A DNA stretch of 64,000 bases from Clostridium fallax (GTDB lineage Bacteria > Bacillota > Clostridia > Clostridiales > Clostridiaceae), in the NCBI RefSeq assembly GCF_900129365.1, contig NZ_FQVM01000004.1, positions 1-64,000 of the forward strand, given 5' to 3'. This document shows, in pieces, positions 7,964-16,703 of the stretch; within the stretch, counting starts at the first letter, position 1, and each line of letters starts with the position of its first letter. A program made the position numbers and the translations under genes. The notes beneath the pieces are model-generated. The model searched no databases and was not told where the DNA came from. It was given only the letters and a program-made list of their open reading frames with translations.

Positions 7964-9253
7964 ATGGATGTTAAAATGGAAAAAATAGAGACTAATGTTG
8001 TTAAATTTGAGATTAGAGTTGAAGCAGAAAAGTTTAACGAAGCAATAAAGAAAGCTTACCATAAGAATGTTAAGAAACTTAATGTTCCAGGATTTAGAAA
8101 AGGTAAAGCTCCAATGAATGTTATTAAAAAATATTATGGAGTTGGAATTTTACTAGAGGATGCTGTAAACATTGCAATAGATACAACTTATCCAGAAGCT
8201 ATAAAAGAAAATGATATTAAACCAGTGGATTACCCACAAATAGATATCGTTGAAGTTGGAGAAGGAAAAGATTTAGTTTATACTGCAAAGGTAACAGTTT
8301 ACCCAGAAGTTGAATTAGGTCAATATAAAGATGTAGAAGTTAAAAAACCTTCTTATGAAGTTTCAGAAGAAGAAGTTGAAAAACAACTTAAAGCAATGCA
8401 AGAAAGAAATGCAAGAGTAGAAACTAAATCAGAAGGAAAAGTTGAAGATGGCAATATAGCTGTAATAGACTTTAAAGGTTTTGTTGACGAAGTAGCATTT
8501 GATGGTGGAGAAGGAACAGATTATCCATTAGAAATAGGTTCAGGTACATTTATAGGAGACTTTGAACAACAATTAATAGGATTAGCCGCTGGAGAAAAGA
8601 AAGACGTTAAAGTAACTTTCCCTGAAAACTATGGAAAAGAAGAGCTTAACGGAAAAGAAGCAACTTTCCAAGTAACTATAAAAGAAATAAGAGTTAAAGA
8701 ATTACCAGCTTTAGATGATGAATTTGCTAAAGAAGTTTCAGAATTTGATACTTTAGATGAATTAAAAGCTGATATAAGAAAGAAAGTTGAAGAAAGCAAC
8801 GAAGAAAGAGCTAAGAGAGAATTCGAAGAAGCTGTTATAAATGCAGTAGTTGATAATGCAAAAGTTGAAATACCAGAAATTATGGTAGAAAAAGAAGTTG
8901 AAGCTATGATTAAAGACCTTGAAGGAAGATTAAAATATCAAGGCTTAACTTTAGATCAATACTATGAATTCACTGGAAATACAGAAGATAAAATGAAATC
9001 TTATATGAAAGAAAGAGCTGAAAGAAAAGTTAAAACAGATTTAGTTCTAGATAAAATAGCTAAAGAAGAAAACATAGAAGTTTCAGATGAAGAATTAAAG
9101 GCTAAAGCAATGGAAGTTGCTAAGATGTATAGTGCAGACAATGCTGAAAAAATGGCTGATTTAATAATGAATGCTCAAGGTCATTTAATAAGATTAGAAG
9201 CGACTACTGAAAAAACAATAAATTTCTTAGTAGACAATTGCAAAATAGCATAA
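7964..9253 (+). CDS. tig: Trigger factor, ribosome-associated chaperone and peptidyl-prolyl isomerase
   Basis: 429 residues, standard length. Residues 1-110 are the ribosome-binding domain with the signature GFRKGKAPMNVI near residue 44. About 150-245 is the FKBP-type isomerase domain (DGNIAVIDFKGFVDEVAFDGGEG... through GKEATFQVTIKEI). The remainder is the helical chaperone domain. It binds nascent chains at the exit tunnel of the 50S subunit. ATG start after AGGAGG. It heads the conserved tig-clpP-clpX-lon-engB order, but each of tig, clpP and lon appears to have its own promoter, and tig has a strong terminator. Confidence 0.95.
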   Translation: MDVKMEKIETNVVKFEIRVEAEKFNEAIKKAYHKNVKKLNVPGFRKGKAPMNVIKKYYGVGILLEDAVNIAIDTTYPEAIKENDIKPVDYPQIDIVEVGEGKDLVYTAKVTVYPEVELGQYKDVEVKKPSYEVSEEEVEKQLKAMQERNARVETKSEGKVEDGNIAVIDFKGFVDEVAFDGGEGTDYPLEIGSGTFIGDFEQQLIGLAAGEKKDVKVTFPENYGKEELNGKEATFQVTIKEIRVKELPALDDEFAKEVSEFDTLDELKADIRKKVEESNEERAKREFEEAVINAVVDNAKVEIPEIMVEKEVEAMIKDLEGRLKYQGLTLDQYYEFTGNTEDKMKSYMKERAERKVKTDLVLDKIAKEENIEVSDEELKAKAMEVAKMYSADNAEKMADLIMNAQGHLIRLEATTEKTINFLVDNCKIA

Positions 9254-9277
9254 TATAATAAATATAATATTTGAAAT

Positions 9278-9303
9278 AAATGCCAGAAATCTTTCTGGCA
9301 TTT
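9278..9303 (+). terminator. Terminator after tig
   Basis: AAATGCCAGAAA / TTTCTGGCATTT with a two-base TC loop, then TATTTTAAAT. A tight, stable hairpin 25 bases after the stop. Confidence 0.85.
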
Positions 9304-9360
9304 ATTTTAAATTCATTAACAAAAATAAAAATTTTTTATATAATTTAAATATAATAAATT

Positions 9361-9389
9361 TTGTTTTTTTTAAGAGGTTAGGTTATACT
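9361..9389 (+). promoter_or_regulatory. Probable promoter of clpP-clpX
   Basis: TTGTTT (9361-9366), 17-base spacer, TATACT (9384-9389), about 40 bases before the clpP start. Confidence 0.5.
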
Positions 9390-9430
9390 ATATAGTATTA
9401 TTTTAATTTATATTTTGAGGAGGGAGATTT

Positions 9431-10033
9431 ATGAGTTTTGTTCCTGTAGTAGTTGAACAGACAAGTAGAGGAGAAAGATCTTACGATATATTTTCAAGAT
9501 TATTAAAAGATAGAATAGTAATGTTAAGCGGTGAAGTTAATGATGCTACTGCTAATTTAGTTATAGCTCAATTACTTTTTTTAGAAAGTGAGGATCCTGA
9601 TAAGGATATTTATCTATACATAAATAGTCCTGGGGGATCAATAACTTCTGGAATGGCTATATATGATACAATGGAATATATAAAACCAGATGTATCAACT
9701 ATTTGTGTTGGAATGGCTGCATCAATGGGTGCATTTTTATTATCATGTGGAGCTAAAGGCAAAAGATTTGCTCTTCCAAATAGTGAGATAATGATACATC
9801 AACCTCTTGGCGGATTCCAAGGTCAAGCAACCGATATAGATATTCATGCCAAGAGAATATTAAAGATAAAATCTAAATTAAATGAAATTTTAAGTGAAAA
9901 CACTGGAAAATCTTTAGAACAAATAAGTAAAGATGTTGAAAGAGATTACTTTATGGATGCTAGTGAAGCAGAAGAATATGGATTAATAGATAAAGTAATA
10001 AGAAAAAATGAAACATCTAAAAGTAAAGAATAA
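9431..10033 (+). CDS. clpP: ATP-dependent Clp protease, proteolytic subunit
   Basis: 200 residues. Serine-protease catalytic triad is present at S98 (GMAASMGA), H123 (IMIHQPLGG) and D172 (ERDYFMDA), with the oxyanion segment SPGGSITSG. It forms the tetradecameric chamber that degrades proteins unfolded by ClpX or ClpC. ATG start after GAGGAGGG. The clpX gene begins 35 bases downstream without a terminator, so the pair is cotranscribed. Confidence 0.96.
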   Translation: MSFVPVVVEQTSRGERSYDIFSRLLKDRIVMLSGEVNDATANLVIAQLLFLESEDPDKDIYLYINSPGGSITSGMAIYDTMEYIKPDVSTICVGMAASMGAFLLSCGAKGKRFALPNSEIMIHQPLGGFQGQATDIDIHAKRILKIKSKLNEILSENTGKSLEQISKDVERDYFMDASEAEEYGLIDKVIRKNETSKSKE

Positions 10034-10068
10034 CCTTTATTAATATAAACCTTAGTGAGGTGTAGTCG

Positions 10069-11364
10069 ATGGCAAAATACGAAGATAAGAAACAGCTAAG
10101 ATGCTCTTTTTGTGGGAAAAATCAAGACCAAGTGAAAAGATTAATAGCAGGACCTGGAGTGTATATTTGTGATGAGTGTATTGAACTATGCTCAGAAATA
10201 ATTGCAGATGAATTTGAAGAAAGAGTTGAATTTGATTCAACAAGTTTACCAAAGCCTTCAGAAATCAAAAATTATTTAGATCAATATGTAATAGGTCAAG
10301 ATGAAGCAAAAAAAGCTTTATCAGTAGCTGTATACAATCATTATAAAAGAATAAACTCAAACGAAATGGAAGATGATGTAGAGTTACAAAAAAGTAATAT
10401 ATTACTTTTAGGACCAACAGGAAGTGGTAAAACATTATTAGCACAAACACTTGCTAAATTTTTAAATGTACCTTTTGCAATTGCTGATGCCACTACACTT
10501 ACAGAAGCAGGATATGTTGGGGAAGATGTAGAGAATATACTTCTTAAACTTATACAAAATGCTGATTATGATGTAGAGAGAGCTGAAAAGGGAATAATTT
10601 ATATTGATGAAATAGATAAAATAGCAAGAAAATCAGAAAATCCATCAATAACTAGAGATGTTTCTGGAGAAGGTGTTCAACAAGCATTATTAAAAATTCT
10701 TGAAGGCACAGTAGCTTCAGTTCCACCACAAGGGGGAAGAAAGCATCCTCATCAAGAATTCTTGCAAATAAATACTGGAAATATATTATTTATTTGTGGA
10801 GGGGCTTTTGATGGCATTGATAAAATCATTGAAAAAAGAACAAGAAAAAGTTCAATGGGATTTGGTGCAGAAATACAATCAAGAACTGAAAAAGATGTTG
10901 GTCAATTATTAAAGGAAATAATGCCAGGAGATTTATTAAAGTATGGTTTAATTCCAGAGTTTGTTGGAAGAATTCCAATAGTTGTAACTTTAGAGTCTCT
11001 TGATAAAAATGCTTTAATAAACATATTAAGTAAACCTAAAAATGCTCTTGTAAAGCAATATAAGAAGTTATTTGAATTAGATAATGTTCAATTAGAAATA
11101 GAAGATTCAGCTTTAGAAGAAATAGCTTCTGAGGCTATTAAGAGAAATACTGGTGCTAGAGGATTAAGGGCAATTTTAGAGGAATCAATGAAAAATATAA
11201 TGTTTGAAATTCCTTCAAGAGAAGATGTAGTTAAGGTAACTTTAAACGATTCTGTTATAAAGAAAGAAAAGGAACCTGACTTAACTCTATTAAAGGAAGG
11301 AGAAACAAGACCAGTTCTTAAAAAAGCAAAAGCAAAAACAAGAAAAGATATAGAAACTGCTTAA
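10069..11364 (+). CDS. clpX: Clp protease ATP-binding subunit ClpX
   Basis: 431 residues. N-terminal zinc-binding domain with C12, C15, C34 and C37 (CSFC...CDEC), then an AAA+ module with Walker A GPTGSGKT (about 116-123), Walker B IIYIDEIDKI, sensor and arginine-finger segments (EFVGRIPIV, NTGARGLRAI), and the IGF-type ClpP-docking loop as SMGFGAEI. Unfolds tagged substrates and feeds them to ClpP. ATG follows GTGAGGTG. Cotranscribed with clpP and closed by the hairpin at 11377-11403. Confidence 0.96.
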   Translation: MAKYEDKKQLRCSFCGKNQDQVKRLIAGPGVYICDECIELCSEIIADEFEERVEFDSTSLPKPSEIKNYLDQYVIGQDEAKKALSVAVYNHYKRINSNEMEDDVELQKSNILLLGPTGSGKTLLAQTLAKFLNVPFAIADATTLTEAGYVGEDVENILLKLIQNADYDVERAEKGIIYIDEIDKIARKSENPSITRDVSGEGVQQALLKILEGTVASVPPQGGRKHPHQEFLQINTGNILFICGGAFDGIDKIIEKRTRKSSMGFGAEIQSRTEKDVGQLLKEIMPGDLLKYGLIPEFVGRIPIVVTLESLDKNALINILSKPKNALVKQYKKLFELDNVQLEIEDSALEEIASEAIKRNTGARGLRAILEESMKNIMFEIPSREDVVKVTLNDSVIKKEKEPDLTLLKEGETRPVLKKAKAKTRKDIETA

Positions 11365-11376
11365 TAAAGAGAAGTT

Positions 11377-11403
11377 AGAGCTTAAAAGCATATTTTAAGC
11401 TCT
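11377..11403 (+). terminator. Terminator of the clpP-clpX operon
   Basis: AGAGCTTAAAA (11377-11387) / TTTTAAGCTCT (11393-11403), followed by TTTTTCTTTTT. Confidence 0.9.
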
Positions 11404-11537
11404 TTTTTCTTTTTAAAAACTAATTTAAAAGTTTATATAATAAAAAACTTATATTAGTTGAGTATTTATAATGTTTATATTATTATGTAAGTATTAAATT
11501 CTATTAAAATATAGATAAAAGAGACCTTTATAATATA

Positions 11538-11566
11538 TTGAAAATTATTTATTTTATGTGTATACT
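11538..11566 (+). promoter_or_regulatory. Promoter of lon
   Basis: TTGAAA (11538-11543), 17-base spacer, TATACT (11561-11566), 38 bases before the lon start. Confidence 0.6.
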
Positions 11567-11604
11567 GAATTAGACTAGGTATATTTTGAAATGGAGGAGC
11601 AAAC

Positions 11605-13938
11605 ATGAATGATGAAAAATTAGTTCTTCCTTTAATTCCTCTAAGAGGTATAACTATATTTCCTAATATGGTAATGCATTTTGATGTTGGAAGAGAAAAA
11701 TCAATTGCAGCTCTTGAAGAAGCAATGATGAAAGAGCAAAAAATATTTTTATCAACTCAAAAGGAAGCTAAAGTTGAAGAACCAAGTGAAGATGATATTT
11801 TTAAAGTTGGAACTATATGTACTATAAAACAATTACTTAAAATGCCAGAAAATAGAATTAGAGTTCTAGTTGAAGGGATTGAAAGAGCGAAGATAAATTC
11901 ATTCTTAGATAAAGAAAAATTCTTTACAGTAGAAATAGAAAAATGCCCTGATAAAGTTGATAAAGAAGATACTGAATTAGAGGCACATATAAGGACTTTA
12001 AAAAGTACCTTTGGCGAGTATCTAGCTATAGCATCAACACCATCTACTGATATGATAGGAACATTAGATGATGTAGAAGAACCAGGGACTTTAGCAGATA
12101 TTATAGCTTCTTATATATCTTTAAAAGAAGAAACAAAACAAGAAATTCTTGAAGCTATTGATGTAAAAGAAAGAATAGAAAAGCTTTTAGTTATTTTAAA
12201 AAATGAAATTGAAGTTTTAAAGATAGAAAAGAAAATTGGCTATAAAGTTAAGAAAAACATGGATAAAATGCAAAAAGAGTATTATCTTCGTGAGCAGCTA
12301 AAGGTTATTCAAGAGGAATTAGGAGAAGATGACGAGGATCAAAAGGATATTAAAAAATATGAAGACAAGATAAAAAAATCTAAGTTACCAAAAGAAGTTA
12401 AAGAAAAAGCTCAGCATGAATTAACAAGGTTAAAAAATACTGGAAGCTATTCTTCAGAAGGTAATGTTATAAGAACATATTTAGATTGGATTCTTGAACT
12501 TCCATGGAACAAACAAACTAAAGATACTATAGATATAAAAAAAGCAAGAAAGATCCTAGATAATGACCACTATGGTTTAGAGGATGTAAAAGATAGAATA
12601 ATAGAATATTTAGCAGTAAAGCATATGACAAAAAGTTTAAAAGGTCCTATATTATGTTTAGTTGGACCTCCAGGAGTAGGTAAAACTTCTATAGCTAAGT
12701 CTGTCGCTAAAGCATTAAATAGAAATTTTGTTAGAATGTCTTTAGGCGGTATGAGAGATGAAGCTGAAATAAGAGGACATAGAAAAACTTATGTAGGTGC
12801 TATTCCAGGAAGAATAATATATGGAATGAAGCAAGCTGCATCAAATAATCCTTTGTTTTTGTTAGATGAAATAGACAAAATGGCAAATGATTTTAAAGGT
12901 GATCCAGCAGATGCCTTATTAGAGGTTTTAGATGCAGAACAAAATAGCACCTTTAGAGATAATTATTTAGAGCTTGAGATGGATTTATCTAAGGTTATGT
13001 TTATAACTACGGCTAATTCATTAGATACAATACCAAGACCATTACTAGATAGAATGGAGATAATTGAAGTATCAGGTTATACTTATGAAGAAAAGTATAA
13101 TATAGTTAAAAAGTATTTAATTCCAAAACAATTAAAAGAACATGGATTAAATAATAATGAAGTAAATATAACAGATAATGCTATAAAATTAATTATTGAA
13201 GGATATACAAGAGAGTCAGGAGTTAGAAATCTTGAACGTAAAGTAGGAGCTATTATAAGAAAAGCTATAACTGAAATGGTAGAAAAGGATAAAAAGTCAT
13301 TAAAAGTAACTACTGCTCAGGTAGAAAAATACTTAGGTCCTAAAATCTTTAGCTATGATAAAGTAGATAAGGAAGATAAAATAGGTGTAGTTACTGGAAT
13401 GGCTTGGACTGCATATGGAGGAGATACTCTTCCAATAGAAGTTATGGTTATGGATGGTACAGGTAAATTAGAGTTAACAGGACAGCTTGGAGATGTTATG
13501 AAAGAATCTGCAAAGGCTGGATATACTTATGTAAGATCTAATGCTGAAAGATTCAATATAAATAGTGAATTCTATAAGAAAAAAGATATTCATATTCATG
13601 TTCCAGAAGGTGCAGTTCCTAAAGATGGTCCATCTGCAGGTGTTACTATGATAACAGCTTTAGTATCTGCTTTAAGCAATAGAAAAGTAAAACATAATAT
13701 TGCTATGACTGGAGAAATAACTTTAACAGGTAAAGTGTTACCTATAGGTGGAGTAAAAGAAAAATGTTTAGCGGCCTTTAGAGCGGGAATAGATACTGTT
13801 ATAATACCAAAAGAAAATGAAAAAGATACGTTAAAAATACCAAATTCAATAAAATCAAAAATTAAATTTATTTTTGCGGAAGAAGTAGATGACGTACTTA
13901 AAAATGCACTAGTTGGAGATGATAAAAATGAAAATTAA
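11605..13938 (+). CDS. lon: ATP-dependent protease Lon (LonA)
   Basis: 777 residues, typical of soluble LonA. Layout: N-terminal substrate-binding domain beginning LPLIPLRGITIFPNMVMHF, a helical/coiled-coil region (EYYLREQLKVIQEELGEDDE), AAA+ module with GPPGVGKTS and LFLLDEIDKM, and a C-terminal protease domain with the Ser-Lys dyad (PKDGPSAGV Ser near residue 675-680 and the downstream Lys in GGVKEKCLAAFRAG). It degrades damaged and regulatory proteins in the cytosol. ATG after GGAGGAG. Its 3' end overlaps the engB start, so the two are translationally coupled. Confidence 0.96.
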   Translation: MNDEKLVLPLIPLRGITIFPNMVMHFDVGREKSIAALEEAMMKEQKIFLSTQKEAKVEEPSEDDIFKVGTICTIKQLLKMPENRIRVLVEGIERAKINSFLDKEKFFTVEIEKCPDKVDKEDTELEAHIRTLKSTFGEYLAIASTPSTDMIGTLDDVEEPGTLADIIASYISLKEETKQEILEAIDVKERIEKLLVILKNEIEVLKIEKKIGYKVKKNMDKMQKEYYLREQLKVIQEELGEDDEDQKDIKKYEDKIKKSKLPKEVKEKAQHELTRLKNTGSYSSEGNVIRTYLDWILELPWNKQTKDTIDIKKARKILDNDHYGLEDVKDRIIEYLAVKHMTKSLKGPILCLVGPPGVGKTSIAKSVAKALNRNFVRMSLGGMRDEAEIRGHRKTYVGAIPGRIIYGMKQAASNNPLFLLDEIDKMANDFKGDPADALLEVLDAEQNSTFRDNYLELEMDLSKVMFITTANSLDTIPRPLLDRMEIIEVSGYTYEEKYNIVKKYLIPKQLKEHGLNNNEVNITDNAIKLIIEGYTRESGVRNLERKVGAIIRKAITEMVEKDKKSLKVTTAQVEKYLGPKIFSYDKVDKEDKIGVVTGMAWTAYGGDTLPIEVMVMDGTGKLELTGQLGDVMKESAKAGYTYVRSNAERFNINSEFYKKKDIHIHVPEGAVPKDGPSAGVTMITALVSALSNRKVKHNIAMTGEITLTGKVLPIGGVKEKCLAAFRAGIDTVIIPKENEKDTLKIPNSIKSKIKFIFAEEVDDVLKNALVGDDKNEN

Positions 13939-14524
13939 GACTTCAGAATTTATAACATCTGCTGTAAGAAGAGATCAATATCCAGATGAAGGTAGATTAG
14001 AAGTAGCATTTGTTGGAAGATCAAATGTAGGAAAATCTTCAATAATAAATGCTTTAACAAATAGAAGACATTTAGCTAAAGTAAGTCAAACTCCGGGAAA
14101 AACAAGACTTATAAATTTCTTTTTAATAAATAATGATTTTCACTTAGTAGATTTACCAGGCTATGGTTATGCTAAGGTATCAAAAAAAGAAAAAGCTAGT
14201 TGGGGTACTACAATTAGTAATTATCTTACAGGAAGAAGAGAGTTAAAAAAGGTAGTGTTATTAGTTGATTGTAGGCACAAACCTACAAATGATGATATAA
14301 CTATGCATGAATGGATAAAACATTATGGTTATGAAGTTATAGTAATTGCAACTAAAAGTGATAAATTATCTAATAACGACCTTAGAAAAAGTGAAAAACT
14401 TATAAAAGAAACATTAAAGTTAACTCCAAATGAAACTTTTACATTTTTTTCATCACTAAATAAAAAGGGAAGAGACGAACTTATTGATTTAATATTTACA
14501 GACGTGTCTTCTGAAGAATGGTAA
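13928..14524 (+). CDS. engB: Ribosome-biogenesis GTPase EngB/YsxC
   Basis: 198 residues starting at ATG 13928, chosen because GGAG at 13915-13918 fits it and the family begins with M-K-x-x-x-S-E; upstream in-frame TTG 13913 and ATG 13919 are less likely. GTPase motifs: G1 GRSNVGKSS, G2 area KTRLINFF, G3 DLPGYGYA, G4 ATKSDK, G5 FFSSLNKKG. It assists late 50S ribosomal subunit assembly. It overlaps the end of lon by 11 bases, the order usual in Firmicutes. Confidence 0.95.
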   Translation: MKIKTSEFITSAVRRDQYPDEGRLEVAFVGRSNVGKSSIINALTNRRHLAKVSQTPGKTRLINFFLINNDFHLVDLPGYGYAKVSKKEKASWGTTISNYLTGRRELKKVVLLVDCRHKPTNDDITMHEWIKHYGYEVIVIATKSDKLSNNDLRKSEKLIKETLKLTPNETFTFFSSLNKKGRDELIDLIFTDVSSEEW

Positions 14525-14547
14525 TTAAATATAATTCAAATATAAAA

Positions 14548-14588
14548 ATATAGGTTAGAGATAAATTCTCTACCCTATATTTTTTTTA
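14548..14588 (+). terminator. Terminator of lon-engB
   Basis: ATATAGGTTAGAG (14548-14560) pairs with CTCTACCCTATAT (14568-14580), one mismatch, then eight T. Confidence 0.85.
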
Positions 14589-14766
14589 TAAGCTTAATAT
14601 TTATAAATATAAAACATAAATAATTTTAATTTTTAATAAAAGGGAAAAGGTATATTAAGGTAGAATATTTATGGGAAATAATTTAGGAAATTATTTGTGT
14701 CAAATTTAAAAGAAGAGAATAGAATATAGTATAAAATAAATCTAAATAAAGAAAAGGAGAATTATT

Positions 14767-15180
14767 ATGGAACTAAATGAAATTCTAAATGGATTAAATG
14801 AATCTTCAAATTGTAATAATAGGCCAAATTGTGGTAATAACAATAATTGTGGTTGTGGAAATAATAATGGATGTGGCTGCGGAAATAATGGCTGTGGAAA
14901 TAATAACTGGTGGTGGATAATAATCCTATTGTTATTCTGCTGTGGTGGATTTGGTGGAAACTTTGGTGGAAATTATGGAAATAACTGCTGCTGTTGTTGC
15001 GAAAAACCTAAATTTAAGAAATGTAAACAAACACTTTATGTTCCAGAATGCGGAGGCATGGGTGGAAACTATGGCGGACATGGATTTGGCGGAAATAATA
15101 GCTGGTGTTGGATAATAATATTATTACTATTCTTCTGCTGTGGTTTTGGAAATAATTGCAATAATAATTGCAATTGCTAA
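14767..15180 (+). CDS. Gly/Asn/Cys-rich protein with two WWW-type hydrophobic Cys motifs (coat-like)
   Basis: 137 residues, AAAAGGAG site and ATG. A short acidic head (MELNEILNGLNESS) is followed by CGNNN-type low-complexity sequence. Two copies of a striking motif occur: NNWWWIIILLLFCCGG (W48-W50) and NSWCWIIILLLFFCCGF (W113-W115), each flanked by GGNFGGNYG-like runs. Between them is a CCCCC-EKPKFKKCK segment. The hydrophobic stretches (about 11 residues) are too short for a normal bilayer span. The same motif recurs twice in the next gene. Composition suggests an insoluble, cross-linked spore-coat or exosporium component, but this is inference; I do not recognise a named family. Confidence 0.75.
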   Translation: MELNEILNGLNESSNCNNRPNCGNNNNCGCGNNNGCGCGNNGCGNNNWWWIIILLLFCCGGFGGNFGGNYGNNCCCCCEKPKFKKCKQTLYVPECGGMGGNYGGHGFGGNNSWCWIIILLLFFCCGFGNNCNNNCNC

Positions 15181-15214
15181 AAATAGAACTATAGAATAAA
15201 AAGGAGGAATATAT

Positions 15215-15457
15215 ATGTCACGTAGAAGAAGAGATTGTTGTTGTTGTGATAATGCAGTAATTATGTCACCTAACTATGGAAATAATTGCAATAGCTGGTG
15301 GTGGATAATAATATTATTACTATTCTGTTGTGGTGGATGTAATAATGGAAATAACAACTGTAATAATAGTGGCTGTGGAAATAATAGTTGGTGGTGGATA
15401 TTTATCTTATTGATATTATTCTGCTGTGGTGGAAATAATGGAGGATGTTGTTTCTAA
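15215..15457 (+). CDS. Paralogous Gly/Asn/Cys-rich protein with two WWW motifs
   Basis: 80 residues, strong AAGGAGG site and ATG, 34 bases after the previous stop, so cotranscribed. It opens with a basic/Cys head (MSRRRRDCCCCDNAVIM), then NSWWWIIILLLFCCGG (W28-W30), a CNNGNNNCNNSGCGNN linker, and NSWWWIFILLILFCCGG (W59-W61), ending GGCCF. The DNA of the motif copies is closely similar between the two genes, which indicates recent duplication. Probably a partner of the preceding protein in the same structure. Function not known. Confidence 0.75.
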   Translation: MSRRRRDCCCCDNAVIMSPNYGNNCNSWWWIIILLLFCCGGCNNGNNNCNNSGCGNNSWWWIFILLILFCCGGNNGGCCF

Positions 15458-15556
15458 GAATTATGAAGATTAGTTTATAAGAATTTATTGTTATAAACTT
15501 ATAAACAATATTAACTATCTTAGTAGTAATTTAAAATTATATCTGGATGGTAATTG

Positions 15557-15580
15557 TTGGAGGGCTTTTTAGCCCTCCAA
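15557..15580. other. GC-rich perfect hairpin without a T-tract
   Basis: TTGGAGGGCT (15557-15566), TTTT loop, AGCCCTCCAA (15571-15580). It is followed by eight A rather than T on the + strand. It sits between the WWW gene pair and the repeat-protein gene and may act as a weak terminator or as an mRNA 3'-end stabiliser. Confidence 0.6.
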
Positions 15581-15705
15581 AAAAAATAATTATTTTAGGA
15601 AGTTTAGTAAATAAATAATAAGAATATATAAAATAAAAATATTATACATAAAAAAATATTATACATAAAATATTAAGCTAAATAAAAAATTATAGGAGGA
15701 AGGTT

Positions 15706-16650
15706 ATGGGGAAAAGAAGACATAAGCAATATAAATATGATAATAATACTAATATGGGAGGTAATCCTTTAGGAAATAATTTTAATCAGATGAATGGTAT
15801 GAATCCTTTAGTATTATTAAGTACATTAGCTTTTAATAATGGTTCTTTAGGAAGTTTAGGAAATGGAATGAATCCTATGAGTATGATATCCAGTATGCTA
15901 GGAGGAAATGGAGGAGTTTCTCCAAATGGAGAAGGAAATGGTGGAATGAATAATCCTTTTAATATGATATCAAGCATGTTAGGAGGAAATGGAGGAGTTT
16001 CTCCAAATGGAGAAGGGAATGGTGGAATGAATAATAATCCTTTTAATATGATATCAAGCATGTTAGGAGGAAATGGAGGCTTTTCTCCAAATGGAGAAGG
16101 GAATGGTGGAATGAATAATCCTTTTAATATGATATCCAGTATGTTAGGAGGAAATAGAGGCTTTTCTCCAAATGGAGAAGGTAGTAATGGAATGAATCCT
16201 ATGAGTATGATATCAAGCATTTTTGGAGGAAATGGAGCTAATTCTATGAATCCTATGAATATAATTTCTAGTATTATGGGAATGAATGGAGCATTTCAAG
16301 GAGGACAAAATCAAGAAAATACAATGAATCCATTACAATCTTTATTTTCTGCTATGAATAATAATGAGTCTTTTAATTTAAATAATTTTAATGATCTTTC
16401 AGATTCTATAGGTAATAGAAGCCCTCAAGATATATTAAATAACTTAGTTAATAATGATTCTAATAATAATATGAGAGAAAATAATCATAGTCATAGCAAA
16501 AAAAGAAGGCGTCATAGAAAAAATACTTCTGAGGTTAATCAGTCTAATATAGAGATGTTAAAATCCTTAAGAAACATAGTAGAGCCTTCTAAGGTAGAAT
16601 TTTTAGATAAATTAATATATATGTATGAAAAAGGAGAAATAGAAGATTAA
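15706..16650 (+). CDS. Repeat protein with 27-residue Asn/Gly/Met-rich repeats (coat-like)
   Basis: 314 residues, AGGAGG site and ATG. Basic N-terminus (MGKRRHKQYKYDN), then from residue 60 about five tandem units with consensus MISSMLGGNGGVSPNGEGNG + GMNNPFN, the later ones degenerate. Residues about 250-270 are a His/Lys/Arg cluster (HSHSKKRRRHRK). The last 45 residues form a non-repetitive helical tail (NIEMLKSLRNIVEPSKVEF, then LIYMYEKGEIED) that is probably the conserved, functional end. No signal peptide. Position beside the WWW/CCGG proteins suggests a shared role in a spore or surface layer; this is inference. Confidence 0.75.
   Translation: MGKRRHKQYKYDNNTNMGGNPLGNNFNQMNGMNPLVLLSTLAFNNGSLGSLGNGMNPMSMISSMLGGNGGVSPNGEGNGGMNNPFNMISSMLGGNGGVSPNGEGNGGMNNNPFNMISSMLGGNGGFSPNGEGNGGMNNPFNMISSMLGGNRGFSPNGEGSNGMNPMSMISSIFGGNGANSMNPMNIISSIMGMNGAFQGGQNQENTMNPLQSLFSAMNNNESFNLNNFNDLSDSIGNRSPQDILNNLVNNDSNNNMRENNHSHSKKRRRHRKNTSEVNQSNIEMLKSLRNIVEPSKVEFLDKLIYMYEKGEIED
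15883..16206 (+). repeat. Tandem in-frame repeats of 78-84 bases
   Basis: Units begin at ATGATATC at 15883, 15964, 16048, 16129 and 16207 (steps of 81, 84, 81 and 78 bases). Copies two to four are nearly identical; all steps are multiples of three, so copy number can change without breaking the frame. A weaker relative starts at 16255. Confidence 0.9.
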
Positions 16651-16703
16651 TTTTAATTTATTTGTATAATTTCTATACTATTAGTTAATAATAATACTGT
16701 AAG

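Noticed and set aside
15883..16206. Regular repeats as a possible CRISPR array
   Set aside because: Units are contiguous, have no unique spacers and keep a coding frame.
15786..16220. Long open frame on the minus strand of the repeat-protein gene
   Set aside because: It is the mirror of the low-complexity repeats (Pro/Phe-rich), with no ribosome site; the plus-strand gene explains the DNA.
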